Source: Neobacillus mesonae
GTDB lineage: Bacteria; Bacillota; Bacilli; Paenibacillales; Paenibacillaceae
Assembly (NCBI GenBank): GCA_023715865.1
Contig: JAMBOW010000001.1
Span: forward strand, 1,674,001-1,738,000
Direction: 5' to 3'
DNA length: 64,000 nucleotides
The notes beneath the pieces are model-generated. The model had not been told where the DNA came from. It did no database searches and worked only from the letters and a program-made list of their open reading frames with translations. The translations under genes were made by a program, and so were the position numbers. This document shows, piece after piece, positions 43,693 to 52,834 of this stretch; the stretch's first letter is position 1, and each line of letters opens with the position of its first letter.

Positions 43693-44589
43693 CTACTCTT
43701 TAAGTGAACCTACCAATACACCCTTAACAAAATATTTTTGAACAAAGGGGTATACCATGATGATCGGAAGTGTAGCTACCATCATCGTCGCCATCGATAA
43801 GGATTTAGAGGTGACCTCCCGCATTTGGGACATCCGGGCTTGGGCTGCTGAATCCAGCTGTGACATTTGCTCTGTCATAATGTTGGAATTTAATATTTGC
43901 TGGAGCATGGATTGAATCGGGAGCAACTTTTCGTTGTTGATATAAATACTCGGCAGAAACCATTCATTCCAGTGGCCGATCGCTGTAAAAAGAGACAAGG
44001 TAGCAATAACCGGTCCAGATAAGGGAAGTACGATCCTGAAGAAGGTCATGAAATGGCCGCAGCCGTCAATTTGAGCAGATTCCATGAGTCCGTCCGGCAG
44101 CCCTCGGAAGAAGGTACGGAAGATAATCATGTTCCAGACACTAATCAGTGATGGAATGATAAACACCCAGAAGGAATCCATCAGACCTAATCCGCGTACG
44201 ACCATAAAAGTCGGAATCAGCCCGCCGCTGAAGTACATCGTTATGATAAAAAAGACCATATAGTATTTTTTTCCGATAAGATCCCTCTTCGACATGGCAA
44301 AGGCAAGCAGGGCAGTCAGCAGAACGGACAGGATCGTACCAATAACCGTCCGCATAATCGATATGTAGAATCCGTTTAGAATTCGTTCGTCCTGGAAGAC
44401 AATATTGTAATTCTCAAGTGTCCACACACGAGGCCAGAACGTAACTCCGCCAAGTGCAGTATCGAGTCCCTGATTAAAAGAAATCACAAGCGCATTCCAA
44501 AAAGGATAGAAGGTTGTGAAGCCCAGCAAGATCAGAAATACGTATATAAATACCATCATGAACCGGTCGCCTATGCTTCTATGTTTCAT
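43693..44589 (-). CDS. Carbohydrate ABC transporter permease, LplC-like (second locus)
   Basis: 298-residue permease with six helices, EAA loop MESAQIDGCGHFMTFFRIVLPLSGPV and the diagnostic C-terminus YPFVQKYFVKGVLVGSLKE. It pairs with the LplB-like permease encoded 58 bases upstream. Confidence 0.95.
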   Translation of the reverse strand: MKHRSIGDRFMMVFIYVFLILLGFTTFYPFWNALVISFNQGLDTALGGVTFWPRVWTLENYNIVFQDERILNGFYISIMRTVIGTILSVLLTALLAFAMSKRDLIGKKYYMVFFIITMYFSGGLIPTFMVVRGLGLMDSFWVFIIPSLISVWNMIIFRTFFRGLPDGLMESAQIDGCGHFMTFFRIVLPLSGPVIATLSLFTAIGHWNEWFLPSIYINNEKLLPIQSMLQQILNSNIMTEQMSQLDSAAQARMSQMREVTSKSLSMATMMVATLPIIMVYPFVQKYFVKGVLVGSLKE

Positions 44590-44647
44590 TCAGCGTGCCC
44601 CCTTCTTACGACCTGCTGCTCCTGACAACTATTGTTTGAAATTCTCT

Positions 44648-45604
44648 CTACCATAGGCTGTTCCCCGACTTTCTCGCCGCATAGTTCGCAATAGTAAGCA
44701 GCAATACACTAACCACTGCCTTAAAGAGACCTGCTGCCGTTGCATAGGAGAAACGCTGATTCTCTATCCCGATCCTGTATACATAAGTGTCCAGAACATC
44801 AGATACATCTCTCAGCACTGGATTCCCTCCAAGGAGGAGAATGTCCTCAAATCCTGCACTCAACAGGTTGCCGATTGCCAGAATAAAGAAGATAATGATC
44901 ACCGGCATGATCGACGGTATGGTAATATAACTAATCTGCTTCAGCCTGCTCGCGCCATCCATTTGAGCTGCTTCGTAGAGATTGGGATTAATCCCCGCGA
45001 TGGCTGCCAGATAGACAATAGAGTTAAAGCCTATCTCCTTCCATACATTGGTGCTGACAAGAATGGCCCAGAAATACTCAGCGATCCCCAAAAAACCAAT
45101 CGGCTCATCTATGAAGCGGAGCTTTTGCAGCAGGATGTTTAAACTTCCGTTATCTGTGGAGAGAATCGACATTGCAAATCCTGCGACGATCACCCAAGAC
45201 AAGAAGTGCGGCAAGTAACTCACCGTTTGAATCACGCGTTTGAAAGCCATTTGCCGGACTTCATTAAGCATCAAGGCCAAAATAATGGGCGCAGGAAAAC
45301 CGATGAACAGCTTTAGGGCACTAATTACGAGGGTATTTCTCATGATGCTCCAAAAGTCAGGAGAAGAAAAAAACATATCGAAATGCTTGAACCCTACCCA
45401 GGGGCTAGCCCAAAAACCATCAAAAATACTAAAATCCTGAAAAGCCATAAGCACTCCGTACATCGGAATATAGCTGAAAATAAATACAAGAATGAGCGCA
45501 GGCACCACCATCAGCTGAAGTTCCCACTGCTTTAATAATCGAACTGCGAGACCTCTTGATTTCTTTCGCTCCGTGAGTCTAGTGTCCGTAGAGATCTGTG
45601 ACAT
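44648..45604 (-). CDS. Carbohydrate ABC transporter permease, LplB-like (second locus)
   Basis: 318-residue permease with six helices, a polar N-terminal extension of about 25 residues and the EAA loop YEAAQMDGASRLKQISYITIPSIMP. ATG at 45604 is chosen because GGAGGGGG lies immediately upstream with good spacing. It is the first gene of the second uptake locus. No ATPase is encoded nearby, so a shared MsmX-like ATPase is implied. Confidence 0.94.
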   Translation of the reverse strand: MSQISTDTRLTERKKSRGLAVRLLKQWELQLMVVPALILVFIFSYIPMYGVLMAFQDFSIFDGFWASPWVGFKHFDMFFSSPDFWSIMRNTLVISALKLFIGFPAPIILALMLNEVRQMAFKRVIQTVSYLPHFLSWVIVAGFAMSILSTDNGSLNILLQKLRFIDEPIGFLGIAEYFWAILVSTNVWKEIGFNSIVYLAAIAGINPNLYEAAQMDGASRLKQISYITIPSIMPVIIIFFILAIGNLLSAGFEDILLLGGNPVLRDVSDVLDTYVYRIGIENQRFSYATAAGLFKAVVSVLLLTIANYAARKSGNSLW

Positions 45605-45731
45605 TGTTCCCCCTCCTCTTGATCTCATTGTAAAATCTTCCGGAAGGGGAAACTATATATGTAATTAACGAAATTTTATAAAAATCAATGATAATGTAAG
45701 AAATCGTAACACATAAATGACTTTTTTGCAG

Positions 45732-45776
45732 AAAAAAAGATCTATATCTCCGATTAGTATCGAAAAATATAGATCT
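45732..45776 (-). terminator. Terminator of the argS-ABC operon
   Basis: AGATCTATAT (45738-45747) and ATATAGATCT (45767-45776) pair perfectly. On the minus strand seven T residues follow. It lies just past the ABC membrane-protein gene. Confidence 0.85.
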
Positions 45777-45793
45777 ATGAATGTTTGTAAGCG

Positions 45794-46501
45794 CTACAAC
45801 ATAACATCTCTCTTTTTCACAGAGACATAAACGTAACATGATACTAGAATGATAACGTATACAATTAAGTGACATGCTGAAGCTAACATGGACAAGTGAG
45901 CACTCGGATCAAGCATTGCCTTAATCAAAGGGAGTGCAGGAGGTAGTAGAACCGTCAAAAAGTGCAAAGGCTCCGGGAGCAATTTGATAAGCTCTGTGTG
46001 CATCATTCCGAGCATCAGCCATATAAACAATATCGTAAGCGCAGTGCTCTGGCTTTTTATCCAGCTGCGCTGGGTAAAGAGCGACAGGGTTATGCCAAGC
46101 AGGCCAAGTAAAAAATGTCCGGAGATCGCTGTCATCCACTCGGATAAATTCGGTGTACGCTCAAACATAACGGCCGCTATCGGATACAGAATCGCAAGTA
46201 GAGTCATGAAGGCAATCACGAGGCTGCAGGCTGTCCACAGCCCTAGAAAATAGGACCATTTATTCCGGCTATGTATGATTGTAATTGCTCGTTGATCCGG
46301 ATGCTCCGCATGGTAAAATGCTCTCCCGATCCAGGCTGATGAGAGATAGAGCAAGGCAGCCGTCACCGTGTAGCTGTCAGCAATCGGATTTGGACGATAT
46401 GAATACTGAATAGCCATAACAAAAAGATAAAATGCAATAGGCGCAAAATAATAAGGGGAACGAATAAAGGTCCGGAGAAAATAAACAAGAAGTGATTTCA
46501 T
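45794..46501 (-). CDS. ABC transporter membrane protein, uncharacterised
   Basis: 235-residue hydrophobic protein with about six membrane helices and a short basic C-terminus (VYVSVKKRDVML). It has no sequence motif I recognise, but its start is next to the ATPase stop, so it is the membrane partner. ATG at 46501 has a GGGGGGG run upstream. The substrate is unknown. Confidence 0.8.
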   Translation of the reverse strand: MKSLLVYFLRTFIRSPYYFAPIAFYLFVMAIQYSYRPNPIADSYTVTAALLYLSSAWIGRAFYHAEHPDQRAITIIHSRNKWSYFLGLWTACSLVIAFMTLLAILYPIAAVMFERTPNLSEWMTAISGHFLLGLLGITLSLFTQRSWIKSQSTALTILFIWLMLGMMHTELIKLLPEPLHFLTVLLPPALPLIKAMLDPSAHLSMLASACHLIVYVIILVSCYVYVSVKKRDVML

Positions 46502-46502
46502 T

Positions 46503-47393
46503 CTAGTCCCCCCCACTTGTTTGAAAACGATATTGATCCTGTACCACGGAAACCACCGTTCCGCCAAGCTCAAGTATGCTTTTAAGCAGCTTGTCGCTGT
46601 TTTCGGCTTCTACTTTGAACTGATAGCTTGTCCTTTTATCGTCATTTAAAAGTTCAACCTGTGTTACTCCTACCGAGTTAGCAAGCAATGAGACAGCTGA
46701 CTCCGATATGTTTCCTGCCGTGATGAACATGACATTGGTAAACACAAATTTGTCTTTGTTTATTACTCTGGTAATGCTGCCATGATCAAGCTCAATAATT
46801 GAATCCGCTACCCTCTGTATCAGCAAGCCTTCATGACTGGCACATACAATGGTCGTTCCCGACTTTTTCATATGACTCAGCATCTCTGTCACCCGCTGCT
46901 GTGATTCATAATCGAGTCCCGATAACGGCTCATCCAGCAGCAGCAGCTCAGGCTCTCCAATAAACGACTGCATTAAATTCACCTTCTGCCTCATTCCTTT
47001 GGAAAAGGACAGGATCTGCTGATTCTTCTCTGGCTTAAGGTGTAGAGCCTCCATCCATTCCTTCATCTTACTCTGAATCAACTTCTTCTGAATACCTTGA
47101 ATACCGCCCATCGCTAATAAGTACTCTTCAGCTGTAAAAGGAAGCGGAGGCAAACGATCAATCGCATACCCCCGCCGGACTTCATCCATGCGGCCTGTGT
47201 TACTCCAGGAGATCACTTCACCTTTTGTTGGATAAATCAGACCTGCCAGTACTCTTAGCAGCGTACTTTTCCCAGAACCATTATGTCCTGTTAATATGGC
47301 ACATTCGCCCTTTGGTATTTCGATGGAGATATTCTTCAGCACCATGCCCTGCTTATACGATTGATAAACCTGATTCAGGCTGATTTTAGACAT
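46503..47393 (-). CDS. ABC transporter ATP-binding protein
   Basis: 296 residues. Walker A GHNGSGKST, signature SFSKGMRQK (a variant of LSGGQ), Walker B LLLLDEPLSG and H-loop CASHEG are present in the first 200 residues. The last 80 residues (NISESAVSLLANSVGVTQVELLNDDKRTSYQFKVEAENSDKLLKSI) resemble the regulatory extension of the BcrA/DrrA exporter group. It partners the membrane protein encoded directly downstream. The start behind GGAGG at 47393 is preferred over an ATG 12 bases earlier. It lies 24 bases after argS and is presumably controlled by the argS T-box too. Confidence 0.9.
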   Translation of the reverse strand: MSKISLNQVYQSYKQGMVLKNISIEIPKGECAILTGHNGSGKSTLLRVLAGLIYPTKGEVISWSNTGRMDEVRRGYAIDRLPPLPFTAEEYLLAMGGIQGIQKKLIQSKMKEWMEALHLKPEKNQQILSFSKGMRQKVNLMQSFIGEPELLLLDEPLSGLDYESQQRVTEMLSHMKKSGTTIVCASHEGLLIQRVADSIIELDHGSITRVINKDKFVFTNVMFITAGNISESAVSLLANSVGVTQVELLNDDKRTSYQFKVEAENSDKLLKSILELGGTVVSVVQDQYRFQTSGGD

Positions 47394-47417
47394 TTGATCC
47401 TCCATTTCAGACTAGGA

Positions 47418-49136
47418 TTACATTCGTTCTGGCGTTTGTACTCCGAGTATTGCAAGGATGCTCTTAATGCGCTTACCCACGATTTCAGTGAGCTCCAGTT
47501 TATATTTGCGTTCATCTTCTTTACTTCCTAATATTTTCTCTTGATGATAGAACCGATTATAAAGCTGCGCCAAATCAATGACGTATCTCGCCAGAACGGA
47601 AGGCTCCTTGAGCCGCACTCCTCTTTCGAGCTGCTCCGGATAACGGGAAAGATGCTTCAGCACCGACCAAGAGGAATCGCTGATGTCTACTACTAGCCCC
47701 GTATTCAGCGAAGCATCTACTGAGCTGATTTCGTCAGAAGTCCCCGTAACCTGCTCAGACTTTGCCTTCGACAGCAAGCTTTGAATTCTCGCATAAGTGT
47801 ACTGCACATATGGACCTGTCTCTCCTTCAAAGCTCAGCGCTTCTTCCAGTGAAAAATCCACTTCGTTTAAACGATGATTCTTCAAATCCCCAAACACAAT
47901 AGCTCCGATACCAACTTGCTCTGCGACCGTTGCTGCATCCTTGAGATTAGGATTTTTCTCATTAATGATCTGACTTGCCCGCTGAACAGCTTCATCCAGT
48001 ACTTCCTCTAGGAATACGACCTTCCCTCGTCTTGTCGACATCTTGCGCCCTTCGAATTTCATCAGTCCGAATGGTACATGAATATAGTGCTCTGACCATT
48101 CCTCTTCCAGCTTAGCAAGAACCGCAAATACCTGCTGAAAATGAAGCTTTTGCTCCGCGCCTACGACATAGAGCACTTCATCAGCCTTCATTACATCATG
48201 ACGATAGTAGGCCGTCGTGAGATCGCGGGTTGGATAGATGGTTGTTCCGTCCTTCTTAATAATAAGGCATGGAGGCATCCCCTCTTCATCCAGTCTTACG
48301 ACCATAGCCTCGTCACTTTCCGTCAGAAGGCCGGCTTGCTTCAGCTTAAGTACTGTATTTTCCGTCTGATCAATATAAAAGCTCTCGCCCAGCACATGAT
48401 CAAATTTCACTCCAAGACGTTCATACATGCGGTTAAACTCCTGCATGCTGATATCGACAAAGTACTTCCACAGTTCAACAGCTTCCTCGTCTCCCTGCTC
48501 CAGCTTTCTAAACCATTCCCTTGCTTCTGGTCCTAAGCTAGGATCGTTCTCTTCTTCATCGTGAAATTTAACATAAAGACTCAGCGATTCCTTAATAGGC
48601 TCTTTGGCAAGCCGTTCATCATCACCCCATCTTTTATAGGCGGCAATTTGCTTCCCGAACTGAGTACCCCAGTCACCAAGATGATTCACACTCTCAGAAG
48701 TGTAGCCTGCCTCCTCATACATCCTGTACAGAGCTGCACCGATAACCGTTGAACGAAGATGACCGATTCCGAACGGTTTAGCAATGTTAGGAGAGGACAT
48801 ATCGATGACTACTTTCTTCCCTGTGCCAATGGTTAGCTTTCCAAATTTCGGTGATGTTAGAGCGGATAATAGCTCTCCAGCAGTCTTGCTGCGATCAAAA
48901 AAGAAATTGATATAAGGACCTGCAGCCTCCGCCTTCAGCTCTGTACCTGCCAATTCAGCAGCTAAATCAGCAGCAATGGAAGCAGGCGCTTTTTTCATCG
49001 TCTTAGCAAGCGTGAAGCAAGGAAAAGCAATGTCTCCCATCTCAGGGCGAGGGGGCACTTCCAATAAGACTTCAATTTCTTCTCTGGGCATTCTTAACCT
49101 GGATTCCAATAGTTCCGCGACTTTTGCTATCAACAT
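47418..49136 (-). CDS. argS: Arginyl-tRNA synthetase
   Basis: 572-residue class Ia synthetase that charges tRNA-Arg. HIGH motif variant FGIGHLRST (about 117-125), FEGRKMSTRRG (KMSKS region), the N-terminal Add-1 domain (EVPPRPEMGDIAFPCF) and the C-terminal DALR anticodon-binding domain ending in GVQTPERM are present. Length matches Bacillus ArgS (about 556). Expression is governed by an upstream T-box that responds to uncharged tRNA-Arg. Confidence 0.96.
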   Translation of the reverse strand: MLIAKVAELLESRLRMPREEIEVLLEVPPRPEMGDIAFPCFTLAKTMKKAPASIAADLAAELAGTELKAEAAGPYINFFFDRSKTAGELLSALTSPKFGKLTIGTGKKVVIDMSSPNIAKPFGIGHLRSTVIGAALYRMYEEAGYTSESVNHLGDWGTQFGKQIAAYKRWGDDERLAKEPIKESLSLYVKFHDEEENDPSLGPEAREWFRKLEQGDEEAVELWKYFVDISMQEFNRMYERLGVKFDHVLGESFYIDQTENTVLKLKQAGLLTESDEAMVVRLDEEGMPPCLIIKKDGTTIYPTRDLTTAYYRHDVMKADEVLYVVGAEQKLHFQQVFAVLAKLEEEWSEHYIHVPFGLMKFEGRKMSTRRGKVVFLEEVLDEAVQRASQIINEKNPNLKDAATVAEQVGIGAIVFGDLKNHRLNEVDFSLEEALSFEGETGPYVQYTYARIQSLLSKAKSEQVTGTSDEISSVDASLNTGLVVDISDSSWSVLKHLSRYPEQLERGVRLKEPSVLARYVIDLAQLYNRFYHQEKILGSKEDERKYKLELTEIVGKRIKSILAILGVQTPERM

Positions 49137-49172
49137 GATTAGACACTCCTATCCTCATTTACAAAATAATAC

Positions 49173-49445
49173 AAAAAAGCCCCCGCCTCTGTTAACTTAC
49201 AGAGACGAGAGCTATATTACATACATCCCGCGGTACCACTCTTTGTGAACAGAAATTAGCACTTCTAATCATTCCATTCCCCTTTAGAGCGGTTAACGTC
49301 CGCTGACGCCGGGTACATCTACTTATCTTTCAATGTACCATCTCCCGGGTGCGCTTCATGTCAGAGTCTGCATACCGGCTTTCACCCTTCCGGCTCGCTT
49401 GTGATGAGACATCCTGCCATTACTCTCCCGATCATTGATTTTATA
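49173..49445 (-). ncRNA. T-box riboswitch, arginine-specific
   Basis: The diagnostic T-box sequence GAGTGGTACCGCGGG is read on the minus strand at 49241-49227. The 5' part has the AGTA element, the apical GGAAGGGTGAAAGCC loop and the specifier region GAAGCGCACC, in which CGC (49353-49351, an Arg codon) stands before the conserved ACC. The terminator is a 14-bp stem (49179-49192 with 49199-49212) followed by six T. Low charged tRNA-Arg should favour antitermination and transcription of argS and the ABC genes. Confidence 0.95.
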
Positions 49446-49455
49446 ATTTTGTATT

Positions 49456-49485
49456 ATTATATATTCTACTGCCAAGAAATTGCAA
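49456..49485 (-). promoter_or_regulatory. Promoter of the argS T-box leader
   Basis: On the minus strand TTGCAA, an 18-base spacer and a perfect TATAAT lie just before the T-box stem I. Confidence 0.75.
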
Positions 49486-49515
49486 CTCCATTTAATTATC
49501 TATCTTCTGCTGGGG

Positions 49516-49863
49516 TCATACTGTAATGGTCGCCCCGCCACATACTTCCGCACATCTAAGGCAGGCCTCGACACAAGATTGACAATGGATATGCTCATGC
49601 CTCAGGCATTCCTCTGCACAAGCTTTGCATGCTTTAACGACAAGCGATAGGATCTCATCCTTATAATCAGTACCACGGCTGAGCGCAGACGCCGCAAAAC
49701 TGCAAATCTCTGCAGCTTCTCTGTTCAACCTGATACTTTCTGTCAGCAGAGCCAGATCATATTCCTTTAAACTTGAGACATAACATTTATTGCAAGCATT
49801 CATCGCTTCCAAACATGCTGCAATTTGGGTTTGTGTCTCCATTTCTAAGTTCGTCATTGCCAT
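49516..49863 (-). CDS. Four-helix-bundle copper-binding protein (DUF326-like)
   Basis: 115-residue Cys-rich helical protein. Cysteines recur at helix-turn intervals (ACLEAMNACNKCY; ICSFAAS; CKACAEECLRHEHIHCQSCVEACLRCAEVC), the arrangement of the four-helix-bundle copper-storage family (YhjQ/Csp-like). It probably stores or buffers Cu(I) in the cytoplasm. There is no export signal. ATG at 49863 follows GGAGGG. It lies downstream of a CobW-type metallochaperone on the same strand. Confidence 0.88.
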   Translation of the reverse strand: MAMTNLEMETQTQIAACLEAMNACNKCYVSSLKEYDLALLTESIRLNREAAEICSFAASALSRGTDYKDEILSLVVKACKACAEECLRHEHIHCQSCVEACLRCAEVCGGATITV

Positions 49864-49956
49864 TGTTATATCCCTCCGTGTAATTCGTTTTTCCTCTATT
49901 ACCCGCAAGATGTTTATTATAATCAATATGCAATAACTTCTTTCTAATTCGACTTT

Positions 49957-50943
49957 TTATGATTTTATTTTATCACTTTCTTCTTCAAGCTGCGTCAGCA
50001 GCTCCCTCAGTTCTGTTTTTGAAAAATGCTCTCCTATAAACACGCCTACGTCAGTACTCTCTTCATGCATGCTGAGCCTTGTAAAATCCGGCTCACGATA
50101 AGCATATTGGAACAGAAAGCGGCTCTTTGTGTCGGAAAAAGTTACAATTCCTTTCGCTCGATAAATATCCCGCGGGAGTGCTCTCAGCCATTTTTCGAAC
50201 AATTCGCTATTAATTTCCTTCGAAAAATAATGTGTATAGACCATGACATGATCGTGAGAATGGTGATGTGCTTTATGAGCTTCTTCAATCGTCCGAGCTT
50301 CTTCTAAATCCGGGAATTTACCATCATTTAGCAGAAGCACGGGGTCGAGCTTGCAATGCTCTGTAAAATAAACAGAGGCATGCTCATTCCACTCCTTTAC
50401 CAAGCTGAGCAGCTCAGTCTGATCCTTCTCAGAAATCCGATCCACTTTATTAAGAAGAAGTGTTGAGGCGGCGCGAATCTGCTCCTGCATAAGCCGGAAT
50501 GTTTTCCCCTTCTGACTATGGTAAGTGTCCAGCAAATGGATACTGTCTACAACCGTAATTAGACCTTTGACATCAATTTTGACGTAAAGCGAACAATCCG
50601 CTAGACCATCGAGAATTTCTACAGGATTTGCTGCTCCTGTTGCTTCAATCACGATGACATCAGGTGATGTATTTTGCACAAGCTGAATCAGCTCAAGTCC
50701 CATATCTCCTCGGACAGAACAGCAAATACAACCTCCGAGCAATTCGGCCATAGGGACTTCTCGATCAATTAACTTGCCGTCCAGGTTAATCTCTCCAAGC
50801 TCATTCATCACGACGGCAGGTGTTAGATTTTGACTTTTCCAGTATTCAATTAATTTGACGAGCAGCGTTGTTTTGCCGCTGCCTAAAAATCCCGATAGGA
50901 TATAGACAGGGATGCCTTTTGAGTTCAGTTCATTTTGACTCAT
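49957..50943 (-). CDS. CobW/COG0523 family GTP-dependent metallochaperone
   Basis: 328-residue G3E GTPase. Walker A GFLGSGKTT (about 17-25), the metal-binding CxCC motif GGCICCSV, switch motif IEATGAANP, guanine-specific NKVD and the CobW C-terminal domain are present. A His-rich loop HKAHHHSHDH (about 225-235) suggests zinc. Relatives such as YciC/ZigA deliver or buffer zinc during starvation. I found no Zur box in the short upstream region. Confidence 0.9.
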   Translation of the reverse strand: MSQNELNSKGIPVYILSGFLGSGKTTLLVKLIEYWKSQNLTPAVVMNELGEINLDGKLIDREVPMAELLGGCICCSVRGDMGLELIQLVQNTSPDVIVIEATGAANPVEILDGLADCSLYVKIDVKGLITVVDSIHLLDTYHSQKGKTFRLMQEQIRAASTLLLNKVDRISEKDQTELLSLVKEWNEHASVYFTEHCKLDPVLLLNDGKFPDLEEARTIEEAHKAHHHSHDHVMVYTHYFSKEINSELFEKWLRALPRDIYRAKGIVTFSDTKSRFLFQYAYREPDFTRLSMHEESTDVGVFIGEHFSKTELRELLTQLEEESDKIKS

Positions 50944-51073
50944 AATTATGATTCCTTTCTCTAATACGGAGTTTCTAAGTTTCTATGCTCGAGGTGTTCT
51001 ATGTTCTTTCATTGCTTACTTTCCTTATATCGTCTATTGTTATGAATAGAATATACTTGGAGGGCTGATAGAA

Positions 51074-51589
51074 ATGAATTCTGTCCAAGAGCATCGCAGC
51101 GAAGCACCAAAGACAGTGAATTGCATGGTCATTACCGTATCCGACACACGAACGAAGGACACGGATACAGGCGGCCAGCTTATGCAGGAGCTCCTGCGAG
51201 ACGCCGGATACGCTGTTGTCGATTATATCATTATCCCGGATGATACTTCTACTATTCAATCAGTTATCCATCAAGCCGTCGTTCGAGATGACATCGAAGC
51301 CATCCTGCTGACAGGCGGGACAGGAATCTCTCCTAGAGATAATACATATGAAGCTGTACACTCACTGCTTGATAAAGAGCTTCCTGGGTTCGGTGAAATC
51401 TTCAGATATCTCAGTTTTGCAGAGGATATCGGAACCGCTGCTATATTAAGCCGTGCCGTCGCTGGAACTATTGGCTCGAAGGCAGTCTTCTCCATGCCGG
51501 GGTCAAAAGGAGCCGTGAAGCTGGCGATCACTCGAATTATTGCGCCGGAGCTGGGGCATGTAATGAGAGAAATCTACAAAATTAAATAG
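51074..51589 (+). CDS. moaB: MoaB/MogA family molybdenum cofactor protein
   Basis: 171-residue molybdopterin adenylyltransferase-like protein: VITVSDTRTKDTDTGGQL, the substrate loop LTGGTGISPRDNTYEAV and SMPGSKGAVKLAIT. It acts in molybdenum cofactor synthesis. MoaB and MogA cannot be separated by eye, although a short N-terminal extension and Bacillota context favour MoaB. GGAGGG lies 11 bases before the ATG. It stands alone, without other mo genes. Confidence 0.92.
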   Translation: MNSVQEHRSEAPKTVNCMVITVSDTRTKDTDTGGQLMQELLRDAGYAVVDYIIIPDDTSTIQSVIHQAVVRDDIEAILLTGGTGISPRDNTYEAVHSLLDKELPGFGEIFRYLSFAEDIGTAAILSRAVAGTIGSKAVFSMPGSKGAVKLAITRIIAPELGHVMREIYKIK

Positions 51590-51622
51590 TACATGGAAAG
51601 ATCTTGTACATGAGCAGTAATT

Positions 51623-51677
51623 AAAGAGGCAATCGATTCACTGTTCTTTACGGAACATTGATTTCGATTGCCTCTTT
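51623..51677. terminator. Bidirectional terminator
   Basis: AAAGAGGCAATCG and CGATTGCCTCTTT (13 bp) flank an inner GTTC/GAAC hairpin. It ends moaB and the convergent oxidoreductase gene. Confidence 0.88.
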
Positions 51678-51691
51678 ATGATCTATACATA

Positions 51692-52702
51692 CTATGAAAG
51701 CTTCACCACGGATCTCCCCACTGCTTTTCCTTGCAAAATCTGCGACAAAGTATGCGGCAGCTGCTCAAGGGTAATTTCGTTAACGCCTTGGGCAAGAGCT
51801 GACTCCGGTTTCCATTTCGCACCTAGCTGCTCCCAAAGCTTCAGACGAAGAGGCATTGGACACTCGACTGAATCAATACCCATCAGCGAGACTCCTCTTA
51901 GAATAAAAGGATACACCGTAGAATCAAATGTATTTCCTCCCGTCATCCCGGACAAAGCGACTCCTCCGCCATATTTAACAGAGGCCAGTACCGAATTCAA
52001 GGCTGCTCCTCCGACAGGATCTACTACACCAGCGAATCGTTCCGCTGACAGAGCAGCGCTGCTTTTTTGATACGCTTCCTCGCGAGAAATGATCTGACTT
52101 ACACCCAGCTGCTTAAGCAGCTCTTGCTCCGAGTCCTTTTTCCCTGTGCTTGCGATCACTTCATATCCGAGCTTGGACAAAATGGAGATCGCCATACTGC
52201 CTACTCCACCACTAGCGCCTGTGACCAGAATGGGTCCCGAATCTTTCGTAACTCCGACTCTTATTAAGCTTTCCACTGACATTGCAGAGGTAAATCCAGC
52301 AGTGCCTATAGACATCGCTTCTTTAGTTGTCAGACCCTCAGGTAAAGGAATGAGCCAATCCGCAGGAACCCTTGCAAATGGACTGTAGCCGCCTGATTGT
52401 TTCACTCCAAGCCCAAAGCCTGTGGCAAGCACCTTATCTCCTGGCTTGAATCTATCGTCAGAGGAAGAAATTACAGTTCCGGCAAGGTCAATACCAGGGA
52501 TAATAGGATAGCTTCTAACAACCTTTCCATTCTCTATGCTGGCAAGTCCGTCCTTGTAATTCACGCTTGAATATTCCACCTGGATCGTTACCGCCTCTTC
52601 CGGCAGATCAGACAATGTCATTTCCTTTATTCCGGCACTAAAGCCTTCTTCATCCTTGCGAACTATATAAGCTTGAAATGGAGCTTTCGTATCCACGCTC
52701 AT
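51692..52702 (-). CDS. Acryloyl-CoA reductase-like NADPH oxidoreductase (YhdH/YhfP family)
   Basis: 336-residue zinc-free medium-chain dehydrogenase of the YhdH/AcuI family: SSVNYKDGLA, PGIDLAGTV, VTGASGGVGSMAISILSKLGYEV (NADPH fold) and the C-terminal TVYPFILRGVSLMGIDSVECPM, which is typical of this branch. Members reduce acryloyl-CoA or quinones with NADPH. The physiological substrate here is unknown. The structural Cys residues of zinc dehydrogenases are absent. Confidence 0.92.
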   Translation of the reverse strand: MSVDTKAPFQAYIVRKDEEGFSAGIKEMTLSDLPEEAVTIQVEYSSVNYKDGLASIENGKVVRSYPIIPGIDLAGTVISSSDDRFKPGDKVLATGFGLGVKQSGGYSPFARVPADWLIPLPEGLTTKEAMSIGTAGFTSAMSVESLIRVGVTKDSGPILVTGASGGVGSMAISILSKLGYEVIASTGKKDSEQELLKQLGVSQIISREEAYQKSSAALSAERFAGVVDPVGGAALNSVLASVKYGGGVALSGMTGGNTFDSTVYPFILRGVSLMGIDSVECPMPLRLKLWEQLGAKWKPESALAQGVNEITLEQLPHTLSQILQGKAVGRSVVKLS

Positions 52703-52772
52703 TAAAACTAACCCCTTCCATGTATGAATTATAAATAAATGATTTACCCATAAGCTCTTTAAAAAGAATCAA

Positions 52773-52813
52773 AACACCTCTTATGCCTTTTCATCAAGGT
52801 GTTAAGAGGTGTT
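52773..52813 (-). terminator. Terminator of the NAD-salvage operon
   Basis: AACACCTCTTA and TAAGAGGTGTT pair over 11 bases. On the minus strand TTTT follows, 22 bases past the pncB stop codon. Confidence 0.75.
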
Positions 52814-52834
52814 CTGACAAGATTGTTACAGCTT

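Noticed and set aside
50944-51073. Zur box upstream of the CobW-type gene
   Set aside because: No sequence close to the Zur consensus as I know it (AAATCGTAAT-type half-sites) could be found.
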